A stretch of DNA of 61,885 bases. Origin: an uncultured Muribaculaceae bacterium. Lineage in GTDB: Bacteria; Bacteroidota; Bacteroidia; Bacteroidales; Muribaculaceae. The notes under the pieces are model-generated. The model was not told the DNA's origin. It did no database searches and worked only from the letters and a program-made list of their open reading frames with translations. The stretch lies in the NCBI GenBank assembly GCA_944321905.1, contig CALUNI010000003.1:1-61885 (forward strand), given 5' to 3'. Below are positions 37,999-47,937 of this stretch, piece after piece. Every line of letters starts with the position of its first letter. Positions within the stretch are counted from its first letter, which is position 1. Made by a program: the position numbers and the translations under genes.

Positions 37999-38018
37999 AA
38001 AAATAAAAAACAACATAA

Positions 38019-39752
38019 ATGATAAGTAAATGGAATTACTTACCCTTTACATCCGAACAATCATCCATTGCAACCGACTTGGCGACGCATTTACGGAACT
38101 GCTACCCCATAAGCCGGTTACTCGTACTGCGAGGGATAAAATCTTTAGAGGAAGCTGAAAAGTTCCTCAATCCCTCCATGTCAGACTTGCACGACCCGTT
38201 CCTCATGCAAGACATGGATAAGGCTGTAAACAGGCTCAACAGAGCCATGGGGGCAAAAGAAAAAATTTTAATATATGGCGATTATGATGTAGATGGCACC
38301 ACATCGGTCGCACTGGTTTACAGGTATCTGCAAAATTATTATTCCAATGTGGAATACTACATCCCTACCCGATACGAGGAGGGATATGGCATTTCCAACA
38401 AGAGTATCGACTATGCCGAAAGCATAGGCGTGTCGCTTATTATCGTTCTCGATTGCGGCATAAAAGCCGTCGAGGAAATTGGCTATGCCAAAACCAAAGG
38501 CATAGATTTTATCATTTGCGACCACCACGTCCCCGACGACACGCTTCCCGACGCAGTAGCGATACTTAACCCGAAACTCGAAGGGAACCCATACCCCTTC
38601 AAGCACCTGTCGGGATGTGGCGTGGGATTCAAATTCATGCAGGCATTCGCAATAAGCAACGGACTCACAAGCATGTTTGAACTTGACAGCCTGCTCGACC
38701 TTGTTGCAGTGAGCATAGCCGCCGACATCGTACCCATAATCGGAGAAAACCGGATACTTGCATATTACGGACTTAAGCGCATCAACTCAAACCCCAACAT
38801 GGGTTTGCGCAGCATAATAAAGATATGCGGACTGACCAATAAAGAAATCACGATAAGCGACGTGATATTCAAAATCGGGCCGCGCATCAACGCTTCGGGC
38901 AGAATGCAATCGGGCATAGAGGCTGTGGAACTGCTCGTGTCGAAAGATGCCGCCGATGCCTACCGAAAGGCCAAAAACATCGACCAGTACAATAAAGACC
39001 GCAAGGAGCTCGACAAACGGATAACCGAGGAAGCAAACGAAATCCTTGAGCAACAAGGTGAATCGACATCGGGCAAAAAATCGATTGTAATATACAACAA
39101 GGGGTGGCACAAAGGCATAATAGGCATTGTAGCATCTCGGTTGACGGAGCTATATTACAAACCCGCCGTAGTGCTAACGCTGTCAAACGGGCTTGCCACG
39201 GGTTCGTCGCGTTCGGTGCGTGGGTTTGACGTATATAGGGCTATCGACTCGACGCGCGACCTGCTTGAAAATTTCGGCGGACACACCTATGCCGTAGGGC
39301 TATCGTTGAAAGAAGAAAACATTCCCGAGTTCACACGCCGGTTTGAACAGTATGTGTCGGAGAACATAACTCCCGACCAATTGACACAAACCATATCAAT
39401 CGACTGCGAAATTTGCTTCAACGACATTAACGCCGACTTGCTTCACTATCTGCGATTGCTGAACCCGTTCGGTCCCGGCAACCAAAAGCCCATCTTCTCA
39501 AGCAAGAACGTGATGGACTATGGCACAAGCAAATTGGTTGGCCGCAACCTTGAACATATAAAACTCGAACTTATCGACAATTCTTCAAACCGGGTAATGA
39601 ACGGCATAGCATTCAACCAGGCCGCAAATTTCAAACACGTCAAATCGGGCGAGCCGTTTGAAATTTGCTACACTATTGAAGAAAACAGGCATAAAGGCGG
39701 GTCTTCCATACAACTCTTTGTAAAAGAAATAAGGGCAACCGGCACAAAATGA
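38019..39752 (+). CDS. recJ: Single-strand DNA-specific exonuclease RecJ
   Basis: A 5'-3' exonuclease for recombination and repair. The 577-residue protein has the DHH-family motifs: DYDVDG at residues 88-93, VLDCGI, the DHH motif in CDHHVPDD, and DHHA1-type motifs in the middle (SGRMQSGIEA, GWHKGIIGIVASRL, GSSRSVRG, FGGHTYAVGL). The C-terminal OB-fold part ends with IQLFVKEIR. The stop overlaps the recQ start by four bases (ATGA), a strong sign of translational coupling with its usual helicase partner. Confidence 0.96.
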   Translation: MISKWNYLPFTSEQSSIATDLATHLRNCYPISRLLVLRGIKSLEEAEKFLNPSMSDLHDPFLMQDMDKAVNRLNRAMGAKEKILIYGDYDVDGTTSVALVYRYLQNYYSNVEYYIPTRYEEGYGISNKSIDYAESIGVSLIIVLDCGIKAVEEIGYAKTKGIDFIICDHHVPDDTLPDAVAILNPKLEGNPYPFKHLSGCGVGFKFMQAFAISNGLTSMFELDSLLDLVAVSIAADIVPIIGENRILAYYGLKRINSNPNMGLRSIIKICGLTNKEITISDVIFKIGPRINASGRMQSGIEAVELLVSKDAADAYRKAKNIDQYNKDRKELDKRITEEANEILEQQGESTSGKKSIVIYNKGWHKGIIGIVASRLTELYYKPAVVLTLSNGLATGSSRSVRGFDVYRAIDSTRDLLENFGGHTYAVGLSLKEENIPEFTRRFEQYVSENITPDQLTQTISIDCEICFNDINADLLHYLRLLNPFGPGNQKPIFSSKNVMDYGTSKLVGRNLEHIKLELIDNSSNRVMNGIAFNQAANFKHVKSGEPFEICYTIEENRHKGGSSIQLFVKEIRATGTK

Positions 39753-41659
39753 ATAACCTCGGTATTCGTGAAATACTAAAAAAATACTGGGGTTACAACG
39801 AGTTCCGCGAACTCCAAGAAGATATCATAGAATCGGTCTTAAACGGGAACGACACTTTAGGACTGCTACCTACCGGTGGCGGCAAGTCGATTACGTTTCA
39901 AGTGCCGACGCTTGCACGCGAAGGCATGTCGGTCGTGGTAACGCCCATAATCTCATTGATGAAAGACCAGGTTGACAATCTGGTAAGCAAAGGCATTAAA
40001 GCCACATACATACACTCGGGATTGTCATTGACCGAAATAAGGCGCACACTCGACAAGTGTACGTTCGGCAAATATAAATTCCTGTATATTTCGCCCGAAC
40101 GAATCGCATCCGAGTCTTTTATCGACAAGCTGCGCTTCATGCCTGTCGAGTTGATAGTGGTTGACGAGGCTCACTGCATATCACAATGGGGATACGACTT
40201 CAGACCGTCATTCTTGAACATAGCCCGGCTAAGGAAATACCTGCCCGGCATCCCGATTCTCGCCCTAACCGCAACGGCAACGCCCGAGGTGGTGGGCGAC
40301 ATAATGGAAAAGCTCGATTTCAAGAACGGAAAAGTATTTTCAAAGAGCTTTGCACGAAAAAACCTCACATATGTCGTGAGAAAAACCGACGACAAGCTTA
40401 CGCAACTGACCGACATACTGGGCAAAGTCCCCGGTTCGGGCATCGTTTACGTAAGAAGCCGCGCTCGTGCCAAGCAAATTGCCGAAGAGCTGTCGCGACG
40501 TGCCATTCCGGCCGACTTTTACCACGCAGGACTCGACAATGCCGACAAGTCGGAACGGCAAAACAAATGGAAGTCGGGCGAAACAAGGATAATGGTCGCC
40601 ACGAATGCTTTCGGCATGGGCATTGACAAGCCCGACGTGCGAATTGTCGCACACATCGACATTCCAAACTCCCTCGAAGAATATTACCAAGAAGCAGGGC
40701 GCGCAGGGCGCGACGGCAAAAAAGCATATGTGGTGCTGCTCGTCAAAAACACCGACAAGGCCATCCTCAAGAAGCGCATAAGCGATTCGTTCCCCGACAA
40801 GGAATATATCAAGAAAGTTTACGAGCGTGTGGGCAATTTCCTCAGCGTGCCTGTCGAGGGGGGGTATAACCAAGTCTATGACTTCAACTTTGTCTTGTTC
40901 TGCAAGACGTTCAAATACCCCATAATACCCACGCACAGCGCATTATCCATCTTGACCAAGGCAGGCTATATCGACTTTATCGAAGAAATCGACACACAGT
41001 CGCGCATAATGATTCTTGCAAAAAAAGAAGAGCTGTACCACTTGCCGGGCGACAACCCAAATCTCGACCTCGTGTTACAAGCCATATTGCGCACCTACTC
41101 GGGTCTTTTCGCCGATTACGTATTTATAAATGAAGAGCTGCTGTCTTCGCGATTCAACATTCCGCCACAAGTCATCTACGACTCTTTGCTCACTCTCACA
41201 AAAATGCATATCTTGCACTACGTGCCACGCAAACGCACTCCTTACATATACTATGTCACGTCGCGCGAACAGCCCAAGTACATAGTCATTCCTCGCAGCG
41301 CATACGAGGTGCTTAAGGAAAAAATGACAACACGCATAAACGCCGTAATCAAATATGCCTATAACGAGGAAATGTGCCGAGAGCAAATGATAAGAGAATA
41401 TTTCGGCGAAAAAGATGTACAACCGTGCGGACATTGCGACTACTGCATCGGCAGGAAACGAAAAGAGCAGTACAACGCTGGCGATGTAATAAACGGCATT
41501 ACTTACATGCTGTCGCTGCGCCCACGCACATTGAACGACTTCTTCGACACCCTATCGTTTTCTAAAGAGGATATCACAACGGCACTGTCACAACTTATCG
41601 ACGAGAGATTCATAACCCTACAGCCAGACTACGGACTATACTCATTGACAAAAAAGTAA
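39749..41659 (+). CDS. recQ: ATP-dependent DNA helicase RecQ
   Basis: Unwinds DNA 3'-5' and works with RecJ at stalled forks and in RecF recombination. The 636-residue protein has Walker A LLPTGGGKS (Lys46), the Walker B/aromatic loop DEAHCISQWGYDFR from Asp139, and helicase motifs V-VI (ATNAFGMGIDKPDVR, YYQEAGRAGRDG). A zinc cysteine set is seen in C-x(17)-CGHCDYC, then a winged-helix region. The C-terminus ends in a second winged-helix-like segment and I see no HRDC domain, so this is a short RecQ form. It overlaps recJ by four bases; a methyltransferase gene follows after 12 bp. Confidence 0.95.
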   Translation: MNNLGIREILKKYWGYNEFRELQEDIIESVLNGNDTLGLLPTGGGKSITFQVPTLAREGMSVVVTPIISLMKDQVDNLVSKGIKATYIHSGLSLTEIRRTLDKCTFGKYKFLYISPERIASESFIDKLRFMPVELIVVDEAHCISQWGYDFRPSFLNIARLRKYLPGIPILALTATATPEVVGDIMEKLDFKNGKVFSKSFARKNLTYVVRKTDDKLTQLTDILGKVPGSGIVYVRSRARAKQIAEELSRRAIPADFYHAGLDNADKSERQNKWKSGETRIMVATNAFGMGIDKPDVRIVAHIDIPNSLEEYYQEAGRAGRDGKKAYVVLLVKNTDKAILKKRISDSFPDKEYIKKVYERVGNFLSVPVEGGYNQVYDFNFVLFCKTFKYPIIPTHSALSILTKAGYIDFIEEIDTQSRIMILAKKEELYHLPGDNPNLDLVLQAILRTYSGLFADYVFINEELLSSRFNIPPQVIYDSLLTLTKMHILHYVPRKRTPYIYYVTSREQPKYIVIPRSAYEVLKEKMTTRINAVIKYAYNEEMCREQMIREYFGEKDVQPCGHCDYCIGRKRKEQYNAGDVINGITYMLSLRPRTLNDFFDTLSFSKEDITTALSQLIDERFITLQPDYGLYSLTKK

Positions 41660-41671
41660 CACACTCCACCT

Positions 41672-42937
41672 ATGACCGGCAACGACATAGTAGCAAAATT
41701 TGGCATCGGCAACGACTTCTTCGATTTTGTCGAAAAGAATAAAGACGAAGACACCACCAAGCTGTTGCTATCGAAAAAAAACAAGAATCTGAACTTCGAC
41801 TTGAAATTTGCCACATTGCAAATCAAGTGCAGGAAACGTATTGCAAAAAAGCTACCCGAAATAGCATCCTGCAAAAAATTCATATTCCCCACGCTGTTGT
41901 CAACCGAACAATGCACAGGCCAGACGGTAGCGCAATTCCATGCGTCGTTATTCGAACACATGGCCAATGTGCTCGACTTGACTGCAGGCTTAGGCATCGA
42001 CGACTTTTACATCGCCGACAAAGCAGGCTGCGTCACATCGGTCGAGGCCGACCCTCTCGTTGCAGCCGCGCTGCAATACAACATGTCGGCCTACAAGCGC
42101 AACATCACAGTCGTAAACGACGATGCCCGCAATTACATCAAAACACTGTCAGCAAGCGCATCTCGCTTCGATGCGGTATTCATCGACCCCGCAAGGAGGG
42201 ACGAAAATAGCAGACGCACTTATGGCTTGAAAGATTGCGAACCCGACGTGCTGCAAATGATAGGAGACATAAAGCAGACGACAGACACTCTGTTCATAAA
42301 AGCCTCACCGATGCTCGACATTGCACAAGTCATTATCGAGATTCCCGAAATCACAAAGATTTGGATAGTCGGAGTCAATAACGAATGCAAGGAACTGCTA
42401 TTACGCGCCGACTTCAAAGCCAACCATCCAACGACGGAAACAGACATCGAAATAAACACCTTGAATTTTGAAGCGCCCCATTCTTGCCAAATGTTACGAC
42501 TGCCGCACAGAAACATGATATCGCAACAAGCAATAAGATACTGCGAGGGCAACATCCTTCCGTATATATACGAACCCAACTGTTGCATCATGAAGGCCCG
42601 AGCGTTCAACGAATTATCGACTCGGTATGACAACCTGCTTAAATTAAGCGAAAACTCGCACCTGTTCACAGCCGACAAATTTTATGAAGACTTTCCCGGA
42701 AGGATATTTCAAGTCGTCGAAACCATACCATTCAAGGACAAATTTATCAAACGACTAAACAAAAAATATCCAAAAGCAAACATCAGCACGAGAAACTTCA
42801 TACTCTCGGCCAACGACGTGAAGAACAGATTAAAAATACAAGACGGCGGAAACATATACATTTTTGCGACATCGACCCAAAATCAAGAAAACATATTAAT
42901 CGTAACGCAAAAGCCAACACACCAACAGTGTAACTGA
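41672..42937 (+). CDS. SAM-dependent methyltransferase with THUMP-like domain
   Basis: A 421-residue protein of a Bacteroidota-typical family: an N-terminal helical region, a class I SAM-binding domain with LDLTAGLGIDD near residue 101, the acidic end of the second strand SVEADP, and the conserved FIDPARRD near residue 170, then a C-terminal THUMP-like part (EAPHSCQML, NAFNELSTRYDNL). Substrate is not known; the THUMP-like part suggests RNA. It follows recQ by 12 bp, so it is in the recJ-recQ transcript. I would not name it more exactly. Confidence 0.82.
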   Translation: MTGNDIVAKFGIGNDFFDFVEKNKDEDTTKLLLSKKNKNLNFDLKFATLQIKCRKRIAKKLPEIASCKKFIFPTLLSTEQCTGQTVAQFHASLFEHMANVLDLTAGLGIDDFYIADKAGCVTSVEADPLVAAALQYNMSAYKRNITVVNDDARNYIKTLSASASRFDAVFIDPARRDENSRRTYGLKDCEPDVLQMIGDIKQTTDTLFIKASPMLDIAQVIIEIPEITKIWIVGVNNECKELLLRADFKANHPTTETDIEINTLNFEAPHSCQMLRLPHRNMISQQAIRYCEGNILPYIYEPNCCIMKARAFNELSTRYDNLLKLSENSHLFTADKFYEDFPGRIFQVVETIPFKDKFIKRLNKKYPKANISTRNFILSANDVKNRLKIQDGGNIYIFATSTQNQENILIVTQKPTHQQCN

Positions 42938-42952
42938 ATGGCACGTATTTTG

Positions 42953-42960
42953 TAAATTTG
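42953..42960 (+). promoter_or_regulatory. Possible internal -7 box before the large TPR gene
   Basis: TAAATTTG matches the -7 consensus 20 bp upstream of the next ATG. No TTG lies at the -33 distance; it may only be a weak internal promoter. Confidence 0.3.
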
Positions 42961-42979
42961 TTGTATCTTAGCAACATCA

Positions 42980-45202
42980 ATGATTATAAATATGGCAATA
43001 ACCGATATCCAAAAATACAGAAACGACGTAATCTCACTCATAAACAACGCCCGGCTGTTTGAAGCATTCGCTTTATTTAACAGCTTGCTTGAATCCAATC
43101 CAAGTTGGGAAATCAGCGAAGAACTGTCTAAGCTGCAAATGTCATACAAATACATGCTGACGTACATGGCACAAGGCATGGACGACCCTCAGAAAAATGA
43201 GATTTACAACAATCTCTTGAAGTCGCTATACGATTTAATCGACCGCCACTACTTTAATCTGGCCGCGCAGCAATCCCGCTCGCAATATTATGCCATAAAG
43301 CAAGACTTCAACAAGTCAAATGCAAGCATAAGCAGTGTCTTTGCCGATTATGCTTCAGAATTTGAAAAGTATAAGTTGTTTGCCGATATACCATATGACG
43401 AAAGCAACAAGGCTAAAATAATAGAACTTACCCACAATATGGAAAAAGCCGAAACAAGGCTGTTCAATTATGTGTGGACCATGTTCCGCCCCACGGCAGA
43501 AGAGATAACGGTTCTTGACGACATAATGCGGTCAAGCGACACGCCCGACAACCTAAAAGCCCTGTTGTTGTCGGCAATATTCCTAAACATCGACACATTC
43601 TACGACAAGCGACTTCTATTGTTGCTTTTCGATTTATATGAATGCTACGGCAACAATACCGAACTTGCCGTGAGAACCGTGTGCATAATATTCTTTGCCT
43701 TGCTCAAGTACAACAACATAGCAGCCTTGTCAAGGTCAATCACGCTGCGCCTCGAAGATTTAAAGCAAAACGAGAAATTCAAGAATGCGCTATACTTAAT
43801 CGTGTTACAGTTCATCAGAAGCTGCGATACCGACAAGCTGACCAAAATGATGCACGATGAGTTACTGCCCCACATAATGAACGCGACTCCCGATTTGTTG
43901 AAAAAACTCAAGGGCAAAAATCCCGATACCGCAGATATTATCGACATCGAATCAAATCCCGAGTGGGAAGAATTCCTCGAAAAAAGCGGATTTGCCAATA
44001 AAATAAAGGAAATAAACGAGATACAGATGGAGGGTGGAGACGTGTTTATGGGAACCTTCTCCAAGTTAAAAAGTTTCCCGTTCTTTTACACTGTAGCCAA
44101 CTGGTTTATACCATTCAGCATCAACCACTCGATAGTAGCCGCATCGTCCATTACAAGCAACAGGCTCGTGGCAGGCATAATCTCTAACGCAAAATTTCTT
44201 TGCGACAGCGACAGGTATTCGTTCTGCCTGTCGGTAAATTCCATCCCGCCGGCACAACGTGATGCCATGCTTGCCCAGTTTGATTCTCAAAACGAGATGT
44301 TGGACGAAATGAGCAAGGCCGATCCGGCAAGCGCCAAAATCGACATCAAGCACACAATCAGCAATTACATGCAAGACTTGTACCGTTTCTTCAAACTGTA
44401 CAACCAACGCCGTGACTTTGAAGATGTGTTTACCGGCAACATATTGGACATCGGCCTGCTAAGCGACATAATCTGTACGCCCGAAACGTTATCGCTCATA
44501 GGTGAATATTACCTGAAAAACAAATATTACGACTTGGCCTTGACATTCTTCAAAAAGGTGGTTGAAACTTCAAGCGATTACCAACCAAACACAATACAAA
44601 AGATAGGTTTTTGCTACCAAAACTTGAAAATGTATGACGAAGCTATAAAATACTATTTGAAATTCGACCTGTTCGACAATTCAAATTTATGGAACATAAA
44701 GCATTTGGCTTCTTCATACAAGGCATCGGGAAACGCCGAGAAAGCTCTTGAATATTATCACAAAGCCGAGTCGATGTCTCCCGACAACTTGCCGGTGTGC
44801 TTAAGCATCGGCCACTGCCTGCTTGAATTAAACAGGGTGGACGATGCCTTGAAATACTATTTTAAGGTTGACTATCTAAGCCGATCCGACATCAAGGCAT
44901 TACGCCCCATTGCCTGGTGCCTGTTTCTGCAAAAGAATTTCTCACAAAGCGAGGAATATTATAAAAAGATAATAGCTTCAACCGCTTCGGCCGAGGATTA
45001 CATGAACTTCGGCCATCTGCTACTCGCAAAAAACGACACAAAAGGAGCAATCGCTGCATACAAAGAGTGCCTAAAGTTGTCGGGAAACGACTTTAATAAA
45101 TTTGCCGACAATTTCAACAGCGACCGCAAGTACCTTGCAACCAACGACATATCGGACAACGACATGGCTCTTATCCTTGATATTATCCACTATAACATAT
45201 AA
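42980..45202 (+). CDS. Large cytoplasmic tetratricopeptide-repeat protein
   Basis: A 740-residue protein without signal peptide (ATG at 42980; Met5 at 42992 is an alternative start). The first 500 residues are largely helical and not recognised. From about residue 505 to 700 there are at least five TPR repeats (NKYYDLALTFFKKVVETS, LKMYDEAIKYYLKFD, SGNAEKALEYYHKAESMSPD, LNRVDDALKYYFKVD, KNDTKGAIAAYKECLKLSG). It probably holds a protein complex together. It lies between the methyltransferase (42 bp) and the M3 peptidase (6 bp), consistent with the same transcript. Function unknown. Confidence 0.85.
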   Translation: MIINMAITDIQKYRNDVISLINNARLFEAFALFNSLLESNPSWEISEELSKLQMSYKYMLTYMAQGMDDPQKNEIYNNLLKSLYDLIDRHYFNLAAQQSRSQYYAIKQDFNKSNASISSVFADYASEFEKYKLFADIPYDESNKAKIIELTHNMEKAETRLFNYVWTMFRPTAEEITVLDDIMRSSDTPDNLKALLLSAIFLNIDTFYDKRLLLLLFDLYECYGNNTELAVRTVCIIFFALLKYNNIAALSRSITLRLEDLKQNEKFKNALYLIVLQFIRSCDTDKLTKMMHDELLPHIMNATPDLLKKLKGKNPDTADIIDIESNPEWEEFLEKSGFANKIKEINEIQMEGGDVFMGTFSKLKSFPFFYTVANWFIPFSINHSIVAASSITSNRLVAGIISNAKFLCDSDRYSFCLSVNSIPPAQRDAMLAQFDSQNEMLDEMSKADPASAKIDIKHTISNYMQDLYRFFKLYNQRRDFEDVFTGNILDIGLLSDIICTPETLSLIGEYYLKNKYYDLALTFFKKVVETSSDYQPNTIQKIGFCYQNLKMYDEAIKYYLKFDLFDNSNLWNIKHLASSYKASGNAEKALEYYHKAESMSPDNLPVCLSIGHCLLELNRVDDALKYYFKVDYLSRSDIKALRPIAWCLFLQKNFSQSEEYYKKIIASTASAEDYMNFGHLLLAKNDTKGAIAAYKECLKLSGNDFNKFADNFNSDRKYLATNDISDNDMALILDIIHYNI

Positions 45203-45208
45203 CGCGAC

Positions 45209-47302
45209 ATGAAGAAAGTATTATTTCTGTTATCAATCTTGCTATTACAATTTACAGTCATTATGAAAGCCGACAACGTGTTTCTGAATGATTTCAAGAC
45301 TACAAATGGACTGATTCCGTTTGACTATTTCACCAATTCCGATTTCAAACCGGCCATATTGGAGGGCATAAACGAGCAAAACCAAGAAATTGCCTCGATT
45401 GTGAACCAGCGTTCCATGCCCACATTTGAAAATACCATCGTTGCTCTCGAAAGAAGCGGCAAGACGCTTAACCGCACCCTCTACGTGTTCTACGCCATGC
45501 TGTCATCCAATGCCGACGACGAATTGATGGAAATTTCAAAAGAAGTTTCCCCAATCCTGTCGGAACACAACGCCAATATCACCCTTAACGAAAAACTCTG
45601 GGAAAGGATTAAATTCGTATATGACAATCGCGACAAGCTATCGCTCGACGACGAAGACATGATGCTGCTCAGCAAAACCTACGAAAACTTCGTCAACAGT
45701 GGAGCCAACCTTAAAGGAGAAGACAAAGAGACATACCGTCGATTAACTTCCGACTTGAGCAATCTCACATTGGCGTTTGGACAAAACGCACTCAAGGCAA
45801 TGAACAGTAATGAAATGTGGCTCACCAAGGACGACCTCGACGGGCTGCCGCAAAACTTAATCGATGCAGCCAAACTGGCAGCCGAGGAGAAAGGAAAGAG
45901 CGATGCATACCTTTTCACGACCCAGGCTCCGAGCTACCGCCCATTCCTGCAATACTCTTCAAGAAGAGATTTGCGTGAAAAGTTGTACCGCATGTATAAC
46001 ACCATGTGCACCCAAGGCGAATTCAGCAACATCGAGAATATAAAACAGATTGCCCTCAAGAGAATGCAACTTGCCAAATTAATGGGCTACAATACATATG
46101 CCGAATACAGCCAGAAACGCACAATGGCCGGAAACCCCAAGAATGTTTACAACCTGCTCGACCAGCTACGCGACGCTTATCTGCCGGTAATGGACAAGGA
46201 ATTAAAGACTTTGACAGAATTTGCATCCGAGCTCGAAGGGAAAAACATGAAATTAGAGGCATGGGACTACAGCTATTACTCCAACAAGCTCAAAGACAGC
46301 CTGTACAATTTCAACGATGAAATGCTACGCCCATACTTTGAACTAAACAATGTTATAAATGGAGTGTTTGGACTTGCCACACGCCTATACGGGCTGCATT
46401 TCACTCAAAACTACGACGCACAAGTCCTCACGCCTGACGTGAAAGTATATAACGTTACCGACCAAGACGGCAATTACATGGGCGCATTGTATGCCGACTT
46501 CTTCCCTCGTTCAACCAAACGCAGCGGCGCATGGATGACCAACTACAGGGAGCAATCCATCGACGACGACGGCACTAACATAAGGCCGATTGTCTCCATC
46601 ACGATGAATTTCACCATGCCCACAGCCGACAAGCCGTCGTTGCTCACATTTGAAGAAGTCGAAACATTCCTCCACGAGTTCGGACACGCATTACAAGGTC
46701 TCCTCGCAAATACCAAATACGCATCGCTGTCGGGTACAAATGTTTACCGCGACTATGTGGAGCTGCCATCGCAATTCAACGAAAACTTCTTGCTGCACAA
46801 GGAATTTCTCGACACATTTGCCAAGCATTACATCACGGGAGAGACAATTCCGCAAGAGCTAATCGACCGCATTGTCGCAGCATCGCAATATGCGGCAGGC
46901 TATTTATGCATACGCCAACTCAATTTCGGCTATCTCGACATGGCATACCACACCATCGATAAGCCCATCGAGGATGTATTCTCGTTTGAAGCCAATGCAA
47001 TCAAAGACGTGAAACAATTCGATGCAGCCGAAGGATGCTTGATTTCGCCGGTGTTCTCCCACATATTCTCGGGCGGCTATGCGGCAGGATATTATAGCTA
47101 CAAGTGGTCGGAAGTACTCGATGCCGATGCTTTCGCCAAATTCGAAGAAGACGGAATATTTAACCCGGCTACGGCCAAGTCTTTCAAAGACAACATCCTA
47201 AGCAAGGGTGGTACAGAAGATCCGAAAGTTCTGTACAAAAAATTCCGTGGGCGCGATGCCACAATCGACGCGTTGCTCAAGCGCGACGGCATAAAGAAAT
47301 AG
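45209..47302 (+). CDS. M3 family zinc metallopeptidase (Dcp-like)
   Basis: A 697-residue oligopeptidase with a signal peptide (MKKVLFLLSILLLQFTVIMKA), so it acts in the periplasm. The zinc site HEFGH is at residues 489-493 and the third ligand region lies downstream (YVELPSQFNENF, with ELPSQ typical of M3). The N-terminal half is the usual helical part (SMPTFENTIVALERSG). Family members include dipeptidyl carboxypeptidase Dcp and oligopeptidase A; the exported form here is closest in layout to Dcp. It ends with a long terminator hairpin shared in sequence with another site in the window. Confidence 0.93.
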   Translation: MKKVLFLLSILLLQFTVIMKADNVFLNDFKTTNGLIPFDYFTNSDFKPAILEGINEQNQEIASIVNQRSMPTFENTIVALERSGKTLNRTLYVFYAMLSSNADDELMEISKEVSPILSEHNANITLNEKLWERIKFVYDNRDKLSLDDEDMMLLSKTYENFVNSGANLKGEDKETYRRLTSDLSNLTLAFGQNALKAMNSNEMWLTKDDLDGLPQNLIDAAKLAAEEKGKSDAYLFTTQAPSYRPFLQYSSRRDLREKLYRMYNTMCTQGEFSNIENIKQIALKRMQLAKLMGYNTYAEYSQKRTMAGNPKNVYNLLDQLRDAYLPVMDKELKTLTEFASELEGKNMKLEAWDYSYYSNKLKDSLYNFNDEMLRPYFELNNVINGVFGLATRLYGLHFTQNYDAQVLTPDVKVYNVTDQDGNYMGALYADFFPRSTKRSGAWMTNYREQSIDDDGTNIRPIVSITMNFTMPTADKPSLLTFEEVETFLHEFGHALQGLLANTKYASLSGTNVYRDYVELPSQFNENFLLHKEFLDTFAKHYITGETIPQELIDRIVAASQYAAGYLCIRQLNFGYLDMAYHTIDKPIEDVFSFEANAIKDVKQFDAAEGCLISPVFSHIFSGGYAAGYYSYKWSEVLDADAFAKFEEDGIFNPATAKSFKDNILSKGGTEDPKVLYKKFRGRDATIDALLKRDGIKK

Positions 47303-47320
47303 CCAACCACCGATACCAAA

Positions 47321-47407
47321 ATAAGAGCCTGTTCATATTTTGCTCAAGCTATTCTGATGATCATAATTTCAGAACTATGCAAAATTTAAACAGGCTCTTA
47401 TTTTTTT
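47321..47407 (+). repeat. Palindromic element, copy 2, and terminator after the M3 peptidase
   Basis: A hairpin of about 20 bp with small bulges: left arm 47321-47343, right arm 47379-47401, an inner TTCTGA/TCAGAA stem, and a T-run at 47401-47407. The arms match the element at 37574-37636. In this copy the T-run makes it an intrinsic terminator. Confidence 0.75.
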
Positions 47408-47423
47408 ATAGCCTTAAAATTAG

Positions 47424-47431
47424 TACATTTG
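47424..47431 (+). promoter_or_regulatory. Putative promoter of the dCMP deaminase operon
   Basis: TACATTTG is an exact -7 box 39 bp upstream of the chosen start. The -33 position holds a T-rich stretch (TTT) but no full TTTG. The preceding terminator supports a new transcript here. Confidence 0.45.
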
Positions 47432-47470
47432 CAGCTAAACTTTTAGTTAGTGTAGTTTTTGCAAGTGAAT

Positions 47471-47914
47471 ATGAATAACGAGATTACATCTGAAAAGCAA
47501 CATTTGCTCGATGAAAGGTACTTAAGAATGGCAAGCATCTGGGCCGAGAACTCTTATTGCATACGGCGCAAAGTGGGAGCGCTCATCGTCAAAGACAATA
47601 TGATTATTTCAGATGGCTATAATGGCACCCCGTCGGGTTTTGAAAACATATGCGAAGACGAAAACGGGCTTACAAAGCCATATGTGCTTCATGCCGAAGC
47701 CAATGCCATAACAAAAGTGGCTCGCAGCAACAATAGCAGCGAAGATGCCACGCTATACATCACCGATGCCCCGTGCATAGAATGCGCCAAACTCATTATC
47801 CAAGCCGGGATACGCCGCATTGTCTATTCAAAGTCTTACCGCATCGACGATGGCCTGAACCTGCTGAAACGAGCCGGCATCGAATGCGTCAAATTACAAT
47901 TAGAACAACAATAA
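47471..47914 (+). CDS. dCMP (deoxycytidylate) deaminase family protein
   Basis: Deaminates dCMP to dUMP, feeding dTMP synthesis. The start is set at the ATG at 47471 (147 residues); an in-frame TTG at 47459 would add only four residues. The zinc site is complete: HAEAN with His74 and Glu76, and PCIECAK with Cys102 and Cys105. NGTPSGFENICED is the substrate-site region typical of ComEB-type deaminases. It heads an operon with the peptidase and folate genes that follow (23 bp gap). Confidence 0.92.
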   Translation: MNNEITSEKQHLLDERYLRMASIWAENSYCIRRKVGALIVKDNMIISDGYNGTPSGFENICEDENGLTKPYVLHAEANAITKVARSNNSSEDATLYITDAPCIECAKLIIQAGIRRIVYSKSYRIDDGLNLLKRAGIECVKLQLEQQ

Positions 47915-47937
47915 AAGCCTTTTAGATACCCAGCTTT

